A DNA stretch of 35,198 bases, taken from positions 1-35,198 of the forward strand of contig CAJKRG010000029.1 in the NCBI GenBank assembly GCA_905202215.1, read 5' to 3'. The first letter of the stretch is position 1; each line of letters begins with the position of its first letter. Below the pieces are notes generated by a model. The model was not told the origin of the DNA. It searched no databases and saw only the letters and a list, made by a program, of their open reading frames with translations. This stretch comes from an uncultured Porphyromonadaceae bacterium (GTDB lineage Bacteria; Bacteroidota; Bacteroidia; Bacteroidales; Muribaculaceae). This document shows, one piece after another, positions 1 through 8,430 of this stretch. Both the position numbers and the translations under genes were made by a program.

Positions 1-1
1 C

Positions 2-733
2 GGTCCGGGCGAGACACAGATCGAGACCGACCGCCGTATAATCCTCACCAAAATATCGCTTCTCAAGGAGGAGCTCAAGGCTATCGACCGTCAGAAGTCC
101 GTGCAGCGCAAGAACCGCGGCAAACTCACCCGTGTGGCACTCGTCGGATATACCAACGTCGGCAAATCGACAATCATGAATCTCCTCAGCAAGAGCGATG
201 TCTTCGCCGAAAACAAGCTCTTCGCCACACTCGACACCACAGTACGCAAGGTCGTGATCGACAATCTGCCCTTCCTGCTCACCGACACCGTCGGTTTTAT
301 CCGCAAACTGCCCACACATCTGGTCGATTCGTTCAAATCGACCCTCGACGAAGTGCGCGAAGCCGATATTCTGGTACACGTGGTGGATATATCGCACCCG
401 AACTTCGAAGAACAGATCGAAGTGGTCGACAAGACCCTGCGCGAGGTATGTAACGGCGCCGACAAGCCGATGCTGCTGGTTTTCAACAAAATCGACGCTT
501 TCACATGCACCCCCAAAGCCGACGACGACCTTACGCCGCGTCAGCGCTGCAACCGCACGCTCGACGAACTGAAGGCTTCATGGATGGCCCGCATGAACGA
601 CAACTGCGTCTTCATCTCGGCCAAAAAAGGCATTAACATCGACGAGTTGAAAGACCGCCTCTACACCATGGCCCGCGAAATCCACCTTACCCGCTTCCCC
701 TACAACGACCTCCTCTACGAGACCTACGAATAA
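2..733 (+). CDS. hflX: GTPase HflX, 3' part (5' end outside window)
   Basis: The reading frame is open from base 2, so the gene starts before the window. HflX is a ribosome-associated GTPase that binds the 50S subunit and splits or rescues stalled ribosomes under stress. The visible protein opens with GPGETQIETDRR, the HflX signature at the end of the N-terminal HflX domain, followed by a helical linker rich in Lys and Glu. The GTPase domain follows with G1 (GYTNVGKST), G3 (DTVGF) and G4 (NKID). About 243 residues are present of an expected 400 or so, and the C-terminus is complete. The gene converges on the sialate O-acetylesterase gene, and a perfect 22-bp inverted repeat lies between them. 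Identification is secure from motifs. An internal ATG at 101 is not the true start, because the signature lies upstream of it. Confidence 0.96.
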   Translation, partial: GPGETQIETDRRIILTKISLLKEELKAIDRQKSVQRKNRGKLTRVALVGYTNVGKSTIMNLLSKSDVFAENKLFATLDTTVRKVVIDNLPFLLTDTVGFIRKLPTHLVDSFKSTLDEVREADILVHVVDISHPNFEEQIEVVDKTLREVCNGADKPMLLVFNKIDAFTCTPKADDDLTPRQRCNRTLDELKASWMARMNDNCVFISAKKGINIDELKDRLYTMAREIHLTRFPYNDLLYETYE

Positions 734-752
734 AAAGGTTAAAAGTGAATAG

Positions 753-810
753 AAGTGAAGGGTGAAGATAATAGTTATGATGCCATTTCTATTATCTTCA
801 CCCTTCACTT
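753..810. repeat. Perfect 22-bp inverted repeat between convergent genes
   Basis: Bases 753-774 and 789-810 are exact reverse complements with a 14-base loop. The left arm is purine-rich (AAGTGAAGGGTGAAGATAAT and two more bases), and related words recur outside the stem (AAAAGTGAAT before it, CTTCACCCCT after it). It lies 20 bases after the hflX stop and 25 before the esterase stop, so it could end transcription from both sides. There is no clear T run, and its composition matches the intergenic repeats at 8253-8430, 11041-11135 and 29008-29060, so it may belong to that family instead. Confidence 0.8.
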
Positions 811-834
811 TTCACAAAATCTTCACCCCTCTCC

Positions 835-2769
835 TCAGAGGTCGGTGGCGAAGGGGGCTACGGGAAGTCCGGTGGTGCCGTAGAGATTGCCGCCGGGGTA
901 GTCGGCCCAGTCGTAGCGGGCCACCGTCGGGCTAGCGACAAGAGGCGAGCTGAGCACGATGGTATCGTCGCCCTGCATGCGGGCGTTGGCATAGGCGAAT
1001 TTGCCGTCCTTGCCGCCGATGATGAAGCCTGTCACCGCTGTCGAAGTGGGCTTGACAGGGCCATCGAATGTCAGGATCATCTTATCGCCTGAAACACGGG
1101 CCGACTTCAGCACCGGAGCCTTATACACCACATCTTTCCTGCCATAGTCGCGGTTGAGTGCTATGAGACCGAGGCGGCGGGCTACTTCCTGCTTGTTCGA
1201 GGGGTGTATATCGGTGGGGTGACCAAGGTCTATGGCCACGGCCATGCCGGTGTTGGGCAGTTCGAGAGCCTTGGCCTGGCTGTTGCGCAGCAGTGCCCAC
1301 TCCGATTCGGGCTGCACGTTCTTCTGAGCCAGATAGCCGGCGAGCTGCACGAAATAGAAGGGCATTCCGGGATTGCCGAAGGCCGTGCGCCAGCTGTTGA
1401 TGAGAGATTTGAAAAGAGGCTCGTACTGGGCCGCACGACCTACATTGCTGCATCCCTGATACCATATCACACCCTTGACAGGCATGACGGTGAGAGGATT
1501 GATCATCGCATTATAGAGCACGGTAGGATAGTTGGGGCCTTTGGGCGAAGCCGGACGCTGAGGCATATCGGCAAGAGAAAGGTCGGCGCAGTAGCTCCAT
1601 TCGCCCGAAAGAGGATATGTCCGGCCGTCGACGGAAGCCTCCATCCGACCGGCCTTTATACCACCTTCGCCCATAAAATCGACGATCTTGACAGTGATGA
1701 CATTCTTGCCCGCTTTCACGAGTTTCCCGGGAACCTCATACACACGCGACTCTCCAGGATTTTCATATCCGCCGACAACAACACCGTTGAAATATGTCTC
1801 GTCGAGGTCATCGACCACACCGATTTCCAGTGTCAGGGGTTTGCCGGCAGCCTCTGCCGGAAGTTCGAGCTCGCGCTGTATCCACACCATGCCGTCGAAT
1901 CCGGGAAGCACCGAGTTCTCCCATATGCCCGGCAAAGGCATCCGGCCCCAGCCGTCGCCCGTCTGCATCACACCGCGGTCGAAGCGGCGTCCGGCGTTGT
2001 TGAGCGCGGCGGTCCATTCATCGAGCTGTCGGTTGTATACCGCGTCGATACGGGCGCCATCGAAATCGTTGCCCTTCAGTGTGGCGAGCTGCGCCTCGAA
2101 GCCCGGCACACTCTCAAGAGGTCCGAACGGAGTCCATGCTTCCGCAACAGTGCCACCCCAGCTCGAATCGATAATACCTACGGGCACACCCAGCTCGTCG
2201 TGCATCTGCAATGCGAAAAGATATCCGATTGCCGACACACCCATCGTGGCTGGATTAGCCTCCACCCAGCCTCCGTTGGCCACGGCGGTATCATCAAGAG
2301 GCGTGTAGCTTGTCTGCTGGTTAACTTTCAGAATACGTATGTCGGGATGCTGCGACGTGGCCACTACCTCGTCGCCGCCCATGAGGCTCGAGCCCCAGTT
2401 GTTGCGGTTTACCTGAAACTCCATATTCGACTGGCCTGAGCATATCCAGACCTCACCCGCAAGCAGATTGCAGAGCACTGTCGGCTCGCCGTCGCCATCG
2501 GATATGATCATCGTGAAGGGGCCTCCGGCAGCCGGTGTCGGTACCTCGAGGCAGAAAGCGCCGTCGGCGGCCGCCTTGGCCGAGAGTTCTTTGCCGAGCC
2601 AGTCGGTTTTCACTGTCACTTTGGCGTCCGGTCTGGCTTTACCGGGCAATTTCATGGTCGAGTTCTGCTGCATCACCATATTGTCGGTGACGAACTGCGG
2701 CAAAGTCACCTTGGCGTGGGCTGATGCGGCAACCAGCAGGCCAAGACCGAGCAGACATATTTTTTTCAT
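835..2769 (-). CDS. Secreted sialate O-acetylesterase (SGNH hydrolase family)
   Basis: This 644-residue protein has a signal peptide (MKKICLLGLGLLVAASAHA) and should be exported. The family removes O-acetyl groups from sialic acids or other glycans so that glycosidases can act. The nucleophile motif SGQSNM is at residues 111-116 and the catalytic Asp-His region is DIHPSNK near the C-terminus; VWICSGQSN and IWYQGCSN are typical of the SASA family. Between the two halves of the hydrolase, at about residues 275-395, sits a jelly-roll insert of the glycosidase carbohydrate-binding type (WIQRELELPAEAAGKPLTLE, then DETYFNGVVVG), common in Bacteroidota members. The gene is downstream of rnhB in the same direction after a 55-base gap with a 12-base palindrome. 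True substrate could be acetylated xylan or another glycan. Confidence 0.9.
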   Translation of the reverse strand: MKKICLLGLGLLVAASAHAKVTLPQFVTDNMVMQQNSTMKLPGKARPDAKVTVKTDWLGKELSAKAAADGAFCLEVPTPAAGGPFTMIISDGDGEPTVLCNLLAGEVWICSGQSNMEFQVNRNNWGSSLMGGDEVVATSQHPDIRILKVNQQTSYTPLDDTAVANGGWVEANPATMGVSAIGYLFALQMHDELGVPVGIIDSSWGGTVAEAWTPFGPLESVPGFEAQLATLKGNDFDGARIDAVYNRQLDEWTAALNNAGRRFDRGVMQTGDGWGRMPLPGIWENSVLPGFDGMVWIQRELELPAEAAGKPLTLEIGVVDDLDETYFNGVVVGGYENPGESRVYEVPGKLVKAGKNVITVKIVDFMGEGGIKAGRMEASVDGRTYPLSGEWSYCADLSLADMPQRPASPKGPNYPTVLYNAMINPLTVMPVKGVIWYQGCSNVGRAAQYEPLFKSLINSWRTAFGNPGMPFYFVQLAGYLAQKNVQPESEWALLRNSQAKALELPNTGMAVAIDLGHPTDIHPSNKQEVARRLGLIALNRDYGRKDVVYKAPVLKSARVSGDKMILTFDGPVKPTSTAVTGFIIGGKDGKFAYANARMQGDDTIVLSSPLVASPTVARYDWADYPGGNLYGTTGLPVAPFATDL

Positions 2770-2812
2770 AGGATAATGGTTGGTTTTGTAAATAAATTCG
2801 GTAACAATTAAA

Positions 2813-2824
2813 GTCTTTAAAGAC
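2813..2824. other. 12-base perfect palindrome between rnhB and esterase
   Basis: GTCTTTAAAGAC directly abuts the rnhB stop codon on the minus strand. It could be a short operator or part of an mRNA end. There is no T run, so terminator function is doubtful. Confidence 0.4.
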
Positions 2825-3427
2825 CTATTTCAAGAGCTTGAAGGTCATCCGGTGCAGAGGGCAGGGACCGAACTCGGCGATGGCGGCACGGTGTGCGGCC
2901 GTAGGATATGCCTTGTTCACGTCCCAGGCATACTGCGGATACCGGCGGTGTGCCTCAAGCATATACAGGTCACGGGAAGTCTTGGCCAGAACAGAGGCGG
3001 CGGCAATATTGGCGAAGCGGCCGTCGCCCTTCACGAAACATGTGTGAGGAATATCGGCAAAGGGTTTGAAGCGGTTGCCGTCGACAGCTATGGCGCCGGG
3101 GCGAACCTTGAGCTGCGCCAGGGCGCGATGCATGGCCTCTATCGAGGCGTTGAGTATATTCATGCTGTCGATTTCGGCGGCGTCGACGCTCGCAACGGCC
3201 CATGCCACGGCCTCGGCCATTATGACCTCGCGCAGTTCCATGCGGCGCCGCTCGCTCATCTGTTTGGAGTCGTTGAGCCACGGATGCGAGAAATCGTCGG
3301 GGAGAATGACAGCGGCGGCGAACACCGGCCCGGCGAGACATCCGCGTCCGGCCTCGTCGCAACCGGCCTCAAGGCTGCCAGGAGCCGAACATGGAGGCAG
3401 AGGAGCGTGTTTAGGCAAGGAAGTCAT
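2825..3427 (-). CDS. rnhB: Ribonuclease HII
   Basis: The enzyme cuts the RNA strand of RNA-DNA hybrids and removes single ribonucleotides from DNA. The 200-residue protein has the family signature AGCDEAGRGCLAGPV with catalytic Asp24-Glu25, a further acidic residue in VDGNRF (Asp116), and the conserved block IAAASVLAKTSRD. The length is normal for RNase HII. The start codon lies inside the last codons of the upstream repressor gene (17-base overlap), so translation is probably coupled and the two are co-transcribed. Confidence 0.96.
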   Translation of the reverse strand: MTSLPKHAPLPPCSAPGSLEAGCDEAGRGCLAGPVFAAAVILPDDFSHPWLNDSKQMSERRRMELREVIMAEAVAWAVASVDAAEIDSMNILNASIEAMHRALAQLKVRPGAIAVDGNRFKPFADIPHTCFVKGDGRFANIAAASVLAKTSRDLYMLEAHRRYPQYAWDVNKAYPTAAHRAAIAEFGPCPLHRMTFKLLK

Positions 3428-4097
3428 GATTGATCACGTTTTCTACAAGATAGAGACCCTCGATGTCGGAACGGTTGATTTCGATATCGTCGTAGGCGGG
3501 ATTCTCGCTGTGAAGGATAACCTTGGCGGGGTCTTCATGGCGACGCACATACTTCACCACACGGAAATCGGCGAGCACGACTACATATATCTGCCCCCAC
3601 GAGATCGTGGCCTCGCGGCGCACGGGCCGTATTGAGATATAGCAACCGGGATTGAGACGCGGCTGCATCGAATTGCCGCTGACGCGTACAATCGGCAGCT
3701 CGGGATCCAGACCCGGCAGATTGACACGGCCTATTATGCGCTCGTCGGTAAACATGCGGCTGAGCGGCGTCGTGCCGGCGGTGACGTCGATATTATAAAC
3801 AGGCGCGCCCTCGGCGCGGCGCGGCGCATCGGCATTGCCGCCTCGCGGAAACGGCACATCGGCACCGCGGGTAAGCCAGTCTTTCGACACACCGAAGTTA
3901 ACCACTATACGGTTTATAAACACATCGTTAGGAGCAGATTTCCCCTTGACAACCCTCGATACGGCGGCGGGATCCACGCCCATGCGGGCGGCAAACTGCG
4001 CCTGAGTCATACGCATCAGTCTCACAAGATATTTTATGCGGTCGACGATGTCGGCCGCGGGCCCGGGAAGATCGAGCCGGCCGGGAACATTATCCAT
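3411..4097 (-). CDS. CI/LexA-like repressor: XRE helix-turn-helix plus S24 peptidase domain
   Basis: Residues about 18-75 form a helix-turn-helix of the XRE/Cro-CI type (MTQAQFAARMGVDPAAVSRV). Residues about 100-228 form an S24 domain with catalytic Ser143 in GNSMQP and Lys182 in VVKYV. An Ala-Gly pair at residues 107-108 (DVTAGTT) is in the right place for LexA/CI-style self-cleavage. Such proteins repress their target until a stress signal, often RecA on single-stranded DNA, triggers autolysis. No phage genes are nearby, so this is probably a chromosomal stress regulator rather than a prophage repressor. It overlaps rnhB by 17 bases. Its promoter contains a 12-base palindrome between the -33 and -7 boxes, which suggests autoregulation. 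Confidence 0.9.
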   Translation of the reverse strand: MDNVPGRLDLPGPAADIVDRIKYLVRLMRMTQAQFAARMGVDPAAVSRVVKGKSAPNDVFINRIVVNFGVSKDWLTRGADVPFPRGGNADAPRRAEGAPVYNIDVTAGTTPLSRMFTDERIIGRVNLPGLDPELPIVRVSGNSMQPRLNPGCYISIRPVRREATISWGQIYVVVLADFRVVKYVRRHEDPAKVILHSENPAYDDIEINRSDIEGLYLVENVINHDFLA

Positions 4098-4114
4098 AAC
4101 CTGTCACTTTTGCG

Positions 4115-4145
4115 CAAATTTACAATTTAAATTGCAATTACGCAA
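4115..4145 (-). promoter_or_regulatory. Bacteroidota-type promoter with palindrome for the CI-like repressor
   Basis: On the minus strand a TTG (4145-4143), a 20-base spacer and TAAATTTG (4122-4115) match the Bacteroidota pattern TTTG-N19-21-TAnnTTTG. The perfect palindrome CAATTTAAATTG fills 4123-4134, inside the spacer next to the -7 box. That is where a dimeric repressor would block RNA polymerase. The promoter call is pattern-based, and the operator role is inferred. Confidence 0.6.
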
Positions 4146-4165
4146 ACATATACCGCTTTTATGTG

Positions 4166-5068
4166 TCAGCTTTTCTGATATTCGGTGGGCGACATGCCTG
4201 TGAGGTGCTTGAAATATTTGCCGAAAGAGGACTGGTTGGAAAAATTGAGGGCATATGCCACCTGCTGTATGTTTTTGCCCGAGAAACGCAGCAGATTCTT
4301 GGCCTCGCTGATGACGAAATAGTCTATCCACCGCGCGGCCGACCGACCTGTAGCCTCCTTGACGAGCAAAGACAGATATTTGGGTGAGATAAAAAGCTTG
4401 GAGGCATAGAAATTGACAGAGCGCTCCTTGGTATAATAGAGATGCACAAGTTTCAGGAACTCATGCACATAATTGTTGCGGTGCGTGCCGGGCCGGTTAG
4501 GGTCGACTATATCGAGACGCTTGTAGAGAAGAGCGACAGTCTGATAAAAGAATGCAGCCAGAATATTCGACACCATATGCCGGTTGAGCTGACTGTTGAA
4601 ATTGTCGCTCATCACTGTGTGCATGAGCTTGAAATAACGCATAAGAAGAGGCAGCTCGCGGTCGCGCAGCATGATCATATGCGTCGGATTCTTTATGAAG
4701 GCCTCGCCGGATATGGCCGAGAACGAAATATTTATATCCTGAAGAAATTCGAGCGACAAAACCAGGACATAGGCATCAACCTCGGCCCAGTCTGGACTGT
4801 CGAAGTGAAGGAGAGTGCCCTGAGGCGCCACTATAAGCGACGGCTCCGAAAGAGTGAAATACTCCGAATTGAAGCCGACCCCCACCGTTCCCTTCGTATG
4901 CAGAAAACATAACATGCCTTCCACGCAGCTGCGCACAAGTTCCAGATCGCGGAAATGGCGGCTAAGATCGGTATCGAGACGGAATATGAGACAATCGTCG
5001 TCGATATTGCTATAATCGGCTGATATGCTTGCGAGTCCCTGTATGCTCTTAGATAGTTGTGTGTCCAT
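4166..5068 (-). CDS. AraC-family transcriptional regulator
   Basis: The 300-residue protein has an N-terminal cupin-like sensing region (about 1-180) and a C-terminal AraC DNA-binding domain with two helix-turn-helices (about 200-300). The second HTH shows the typical block IQQVAYALNFSNQSSFGKYF followed by KHLTGMSPTEYQ. It most likely senses a small molecule or stress and controls nearby or distant genes; the sequence does not reveal the ligand. It is divergent from the YbhN-type gene and has its own TAnnTTTG promoter box (TAATTTTG, minus strand, 5094-5087). Confidence 0.9.
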   Translation of the reverse strand: MDTQLSKSIQGLASISADYSNIDDDCLIFRLDTDLSRHFRDLELVRSCVEGMLCFLHTKGTVGVGFNSEYFTLSEPSLIVAPQGTLLHFDSPDWAEVDAYVLVLSLEFLQDINISFSAISGEAFIKNPTHMIMLRDRELPLLMRYFKLMHTVMSDNFNSQLNRHMVSNILAAFFYQTVALLYKRLDIVDPNRPGTHRNNYVHEFLKLVHLYYTKERSVNFYASKLFISPKYLSLLVKEATGRSAARWIDYFVISEAKNLLRFSGKNIQQVAYALNFSNQSSFGKYFKHLTGMSPTEYQKS

Positions 5069-5086
5069 TTGCTATGATTTACACGC

Positions 5087-5094
5087 CAAAATTA
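5087..5094 (-). promoter_or_regulatory. -7 box (TAATTTTG) of the AraC-family gene
   Basis: On the minus strand TAATTTTG lies 18 bases before the start codon and matches TAnnTTTG. No clear -33 TTG is seen at the standard spacing. Confidence 0.45.
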
Positions 5095-5212
5095 CAAAAA
5101 AACGCGCTCATATATCCATGCATGCGACATTTCGACTATTTTTTGCGCCAAATACGCCTCATGCCCGGCAATACGGCGAGGGCGCCGGGTGTGATTAGTC
5201 AAAAAATTTACG

Positions 5213-5220
5213 TACATTTG
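5213..5220 (+). promoter_or_regulatory. -7 box (TACATTTG) of the YbhN-type gene
   Basis: TACATTTG matches TAnnTTTG and lies 22 bases before the ATG at 5243. The upstream region has no convincing TTTG at 19-21 bases. The 174-base divergent spacer also holds a 6-bp GC hairpin at 5164-5189. Confidence 0.5.
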
Positions 5221-5242
5221 CATACTTAAACCCACCTCATTC

Positions 5243-6256
5243 ATGGATAAAAAGAAGAGCTCCCGCCTGGGACAGCTGATGAAATATATAATACCGCTGA
5301 TTATCAGCGTCGGATTGTGCTATCTGCTGTTCACCGGGATAGATTTCAAAGAGATGATGCACATCATCCGTACCCAGTGCGATTTCCGCTGGATAGCCGC
5401 CGGCCTGTTGCTGGCCGTGCTGTCGCACATAGTCAGGGCCATGCGGTGGGGCATACAGCTCAAGGCCCTCGGGATCAACGCACCGCTCTACGCTCTGATA
5501 TACAGCATTTTCGGCACTTACGCCGTGAATCTCGTGTTTCCGCGGCTTGGCGAGGTATGGCGCACAGGATATATATCGCAGCGGCAGCATGCACCTTTCA
5601 CAACGGTCTTCGGCTCAATGGTCGCCGACCGTCTGGCCGATACCATTACCGTACTTCTGCTGGCGCTGATGGCTTTTCTGATATCGTCCAAAGCGATTCT
5701 GAGCTATCTGCACCAGAACGGCGAGAGTCTCGCCGCCATCGCCCGGCTGCTTGAATCGCCGTGGCTGTGGGGGGCGGCAGTTGTCGTAATTGCCGCAGTG
5801 TGGATTTTCATGGCCCGAAAAAGTTCCAACTCAAAAATAATCCGGATCCAGAACGCCGTGCGCGAACTCTGGCAGGGCTTTGCCGTAATCATCAAAATGC
5901 CGCATAAAGGCCGCTGGCTGCTGCTGACCGTCGCGCTCTGGGGATGCTACTTTCTCCAGAACTATCTGGCGTTCTATGCATTTCCGTTCACGACCGCGAT
6001 CGTAGAGCAACACGGCATTCAGGCCGCACTCGTCGTATGGGTGCTCGCGTCGATATCGATGGGCGTGCCTTCCAACGGAGGCATCGGGCCGTGGCAATGG
6101 GCCACGATATTCGGGCTGAGCATCTACGGTCTGGGCACGACGGAGGCCAGCGCCTTCGCCAACCTCGTGCTCGGCGCCAACACCCTCCTCATCATCGCTC
6201 TGGGCATCTTCACGTTCATCGCCATCGCCCTCGACAAAAAACGAATCAAATCATAA
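5243..6256 (+). CDS. YbhN/UPF0104 family membrane protein (LPG-synthase-like TM domain, possible flippase)
   Basis: The 337-residue protein has about eight membrane segments, for example IIPLIISVGLCYLLFTGI and LLAVLSHIVRAMRWGIQL. It carries family features such as R(A)xRW after the second helix, the FPRLGEVWR block at about residues 99-107, and a late GVPSNGGIGPWQW block. The family shares its fold with the flippase domain of MprF (lysylphosphatidylglycerol synthase) and probably moves lipids across the inner membrane. There is no synthase domain, so it is not MprF itself. Genes that appear to build LPS core follow downstream, which would suit a lipid-transport role, but the substrate is unknown. 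Confidence 0.85.
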   Translation: MDKKKSSRLGQLMKYIIPLIISVGLCYLLFTGIDFKEMMHIIRTQCDFRWIAAGLLLAVLSHIVRAMRWGIQLKALGINAPLYALIYSIFGTYAVNLVFPRLGEVWRTGYISQRQHAPFTTVFGSMVADRLADTITVLLLALMAFLISSKAILSYLHQNGESLAAIARLLESPWLWGAAVVVIAAVWIFMARKSSNSKIIRIQNAVRELWQGFAVIIKMPHKGRWLLLTVALWGCYFLQNYLAFYAFPFTTAIVEQHGIQAALVVWVLASISMGVPSNGGIGPWQWATIFGLSIYGLGTTEASAFANLVLGANTLLIIALGIFTFIAIALDKKRIKS

Positions 6257-6273
6257 AATATATAATAGAAGAT

Positions 6274-7470
6274 ATGGCAAAAGTAGTTATCATCGGCTGC
6301 GGAGGCGTGGGCACGGTTGTGGCTCACAAGTGCGCGCAGCATCCCGAGGTTTTCTCTGAAATCGTCATTGCCTCGCGCACACGCTCCAAGTGCGACGCCG
6401 TGGCCAAAGCCATCGGCAAAGACAATGTGAGCACCGACACGGTCGACGCCGACCATGTCGACCAGATCGTGGCGCTTCTGGAGCGTCACAAGCCCGAACT
6501 CGTGATCAACGTAGCCCTCCCCTATCAGGACCTCACCATCATGGAGGCATGTCTGCAGTGCGGCGTGAACTATCTCGACACGGCCAACTACGAACCCAAA
6601 GACGTAGCCCACTTCGAATATTCGTGGCAGTGGGCCTATCGCGAACGCTTCGAGCAGGCCGGCCTCACCGCCATTCTCGGCTGCGGCTTCGATCCGGGTG
6701 TGAGCGGCGTATTCACAGCCTATGCCGCCAAGCACTGGTTCAGCGAAATGGAGACCCTCGACATCGTAGACTGCAACGCAGGCGACCACGGCAAAGCCTT
6801 CGCAACCAACTTCAACCCCGAGATCAATATCCGCGAGATCACCCAGAACGGCCGTTACTGGGAAGAAGGCAAATGGGTTGTCACCGGCCCGCTGGAATAT
6901 CACAAGACTCTCAACTACCCCAACATCGGCCCGCGCGAAAGCTATCTCCTCTACCATGAGGAACTCGAAAGCCTCGTGCAGAATTTCCCCACCATCAAGC
7001 GCGCCCGCTTCTGGATGACATTCGGACAGGAATACCTCACACACCTCCGGGTGATACAGAATATCGGCATGGCCCGCATCGACGAGGTCGACTACAACGG
7101 CACCAAGATCGTGCCCCTGCAGTTCCTCAAGGCCGTGCTGCCCAATCCACAGGATCTCGGCGAAAACTACCACGGCGAGACATCGATCGGCTGCCGCATC
7201 GCCGGCAAGAACAAAGAAGGCAAGCCTATGACCTACTACATCTACAACAACTGCTCGCATGAGGCAGCCTACAAGGAAACCGGCATGCAGGCAGTGAGCT
7301 ACACCACCGGCGTACCCGCCATGGTCGGCGCCATGATGTTCCTGACAGGCAAATGGAATCTCAAGGGCGTGCGCAACGTAGAGGAATTCGATCCGGATCC
7401 TTTCCTGGCCGCCCTCGCCGAAAACGGACTGCCCTGGCACGAAGTGATCGACGGAGACCTCGAATTTTAA
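6274..7470 (+). CDS. Carboxy(nor)spermidine dehydrogenase, saccharopine-dehydrogenase family
   Basis: The 398-residue protein starts with an NAD(P)-binding Rossmann motif (VVIIGCGGVGTVVAHKCAQ, glycines at residues 8-13). It has the saccharopine-dehydrogenase fold and signatures of the polyamine branch (CGFDPGVSGVFTAYAAKHWF, then FNPEINIREITQNGRYWE). The enzyme condenses aspartate semialdehyde with putrescine or diaminopropane and reduces the product, the route to spermidine used by gut Bacteroidota. The partner carboxyspermidine decarboxylase is not in this window. I chose the ATG at 6274 because the Rossmann motif follows at once; the frame stays open upstream only because it shadows the previous gene. 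The gap to the YbhN-type gene is 17 bases, so the two are likely co-transcribed. Confidence 0.88.
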   Translation: MAKVVIIGCGGVGTVVAHKCAQHPEVFSEIVIASRTRSKCDAVAKAIGKDNVSTDTVDADHVDQIVALLERHKPELVINVALPYQDLTIMEACLQCGVNYLDTANYEPKDVAHFEYSWQWAYRERFEQAGLTAILGCGFDPGVSGVFTAYAAKHWFSEMETLDIVDCNAGDHGKAFATNFNPEINIREITQNGRYWEEGKWVVTGPLEYHKTLNYPNIGPRESYLLYHEELESLVQNFPTIKRARFWMTFGQEYLTHLRVIQNIGMARIDEVDYNGTKIVPLQFLKAVLPNPQDLGENYHGETSIGCRIAGKNKEGKPMTYYIYNNCSHEAAYKETGMQAVSYTTGVPAMVGAMMFLTGKWNLKGVRNVEEFDPDPFLAALAENGLPWHEVIDGDLEF

Positions 7471-7496
7471 GCTAATAAGCCAATAGGCTGATAAAA

Positions 7497-8252
7497 ATGC
7501 TGTCTGCGACTATCATAACACGAAACGAGGAGCGTAACATCGAGCGCTGCCTCAACTCGCTCATCGGTGTAGCCGATGAAATCGTGGTGGTCGACTCCCA
7601 TTCGACCGACGCGACGGCAGACATATGCCGCCGCTACGGCTGCAAGGTCACCGAGCGCGATTTCACCGGCTACGGCTCGCAGCGGCAGTATGCCGCCGGC
7701 CTTGCAAGCGCACCCTATGTGCTCTCCATCGACGCCGACGAGGTACTGTCCGACGAACTGCGCCGCAGCATAATAGCCCTTAAGGCCGAAGGATTCCGTC
7801 ACCGCATGTACTGCTTCAGGGTGGTGAGCTATGTATGCGGACATCCGGTGGCGCACAGCGGCATGCAGCCGGCCGTCGAGACGCGTCTTTTCGACAAGCG
7901 ATACGCCTCGTGGGATCTTCTCGATGTAGGCGAGCGTCTGACCTATGCCGGAAGCATAAACCCGCAACCGCTGCAGGGCGATCTGCTCCATTTCCGCTGT
8001 TCGGAAATCAGCGAACTGCACTTCAAGGAACTGCGTCACGCCGAACTGCGCGGACGCCTCATGGCCGCCGCGGGCATCGACGCCCCGGCACCGTTCCGCT
8101 GGCTGCGGGCCGCATGCGCATTCATGAAATGCCATCTGAGCGACGGCGCCATCCTCGACGGCGCTACCGGCCATGACATTGCCAAGACACGTTTCATCGC
8201 TACCCTGCACGCCTACCGCACCTCGCGCAAAATCATCAAGGGAGGAAAATAG
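7497..8252 (+). CDS. Family 2 glycosyltransferase, WaaE/KdtX-like (LPS core)
   Basis: The 251-residue protein has a GT-A fold start (LSATIITRNEERNIERCLNS), the nucleotide-sugar region VVDSHSTDATADI, and a DxD-type motif IDADEV at residues 78-83. This pattern matches the WaaE/KdtX group, which adds a glucose or similar sugar to the inner core of LPS. The protein is cytoplasmic and probably associates with the membrane. It follows the polyamine gene by 26 bases and precedes another transferase after a long intergenic repeat. The exact sugar cannot be read from the sequence. Confidence 0.88.
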   Translation: MLSATIITRNEERNIERCLNSLIGVADEIVVVDSHSTDATADICRRYGCKVTERDFTGYGSQRQYAAGLASAPYVLSIDADEVLSDELRRSIIALKAEGFRHRMYCFRVVSYVCGHPVAHSGMQPAVETRLFDKRYASWDLLDVGERLTYAGSINPQPLQGDLLHFRCSEISELHFKELRHAELRGRLMAAAGIDAPAPFRWLRAACAFMKCHLSDGAILDGATGHDIAKTRFIATLHAYRTSRKIIKGGK

Positions 8253-8430
8253 AAGATTAGGAGATTAGGAGGGTAGGAAATTAAGAAGAGTAAGAAAGGA
8301 GGAAATCAGGAGATTTTTCTTCTATTTCCGTTCCTGCCCTCACAACCTCCTTCCACTCCCGCTTTCCTAAATTCTTAGATTCCTAACCTCCTTCCCTCCT
8401 AACTGCCTAACTGCCTAACCTCCTAAAAGA
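8253..8430 (+). repeat. Long degenerate purine/pyrimidine inverted repeat between two transferase genes
   Basis: The 178-base gap starts directly after the stop codon with a purine-rich half (TTAGGAG at 8257-8263 and 8265-8271). It ends directly before the next ATG with a pyrimidine-rich half (CTCCTAA at 8396-8402 and 8420-8426, with CTAACTGC repeated between). The halves are broadly complementary in several registers, so the transcript could fold into a long imperfect hairpin. I see no ORF and no promoter box. It resembles the elements after hflX, the second GT2 gene and rlmN. Confidence 0.7.

Noticed and set aside
3411..4097. Prophage remnant suggested by the CI-like repressor
   Set aside because: No integrase, structural or replication phage genes nearby; the flanking genes are ordinary chromosomal ones.
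5164..5189. GC hairpin CCCGGC/GCCGGG as a terminator
   Set aside because: It lies between divergent genes, where no transcript is expected to end; six pairs with a 14-base loop is within chance.
5944..6273. N-terminal extension of the carboxyspermidine dehydrogenase frame
   Set aside because: It lies inside the YbhN-type gene in another frame, is Arg/His-rich, and the Rossmann motif starts at the ATG at 6274.
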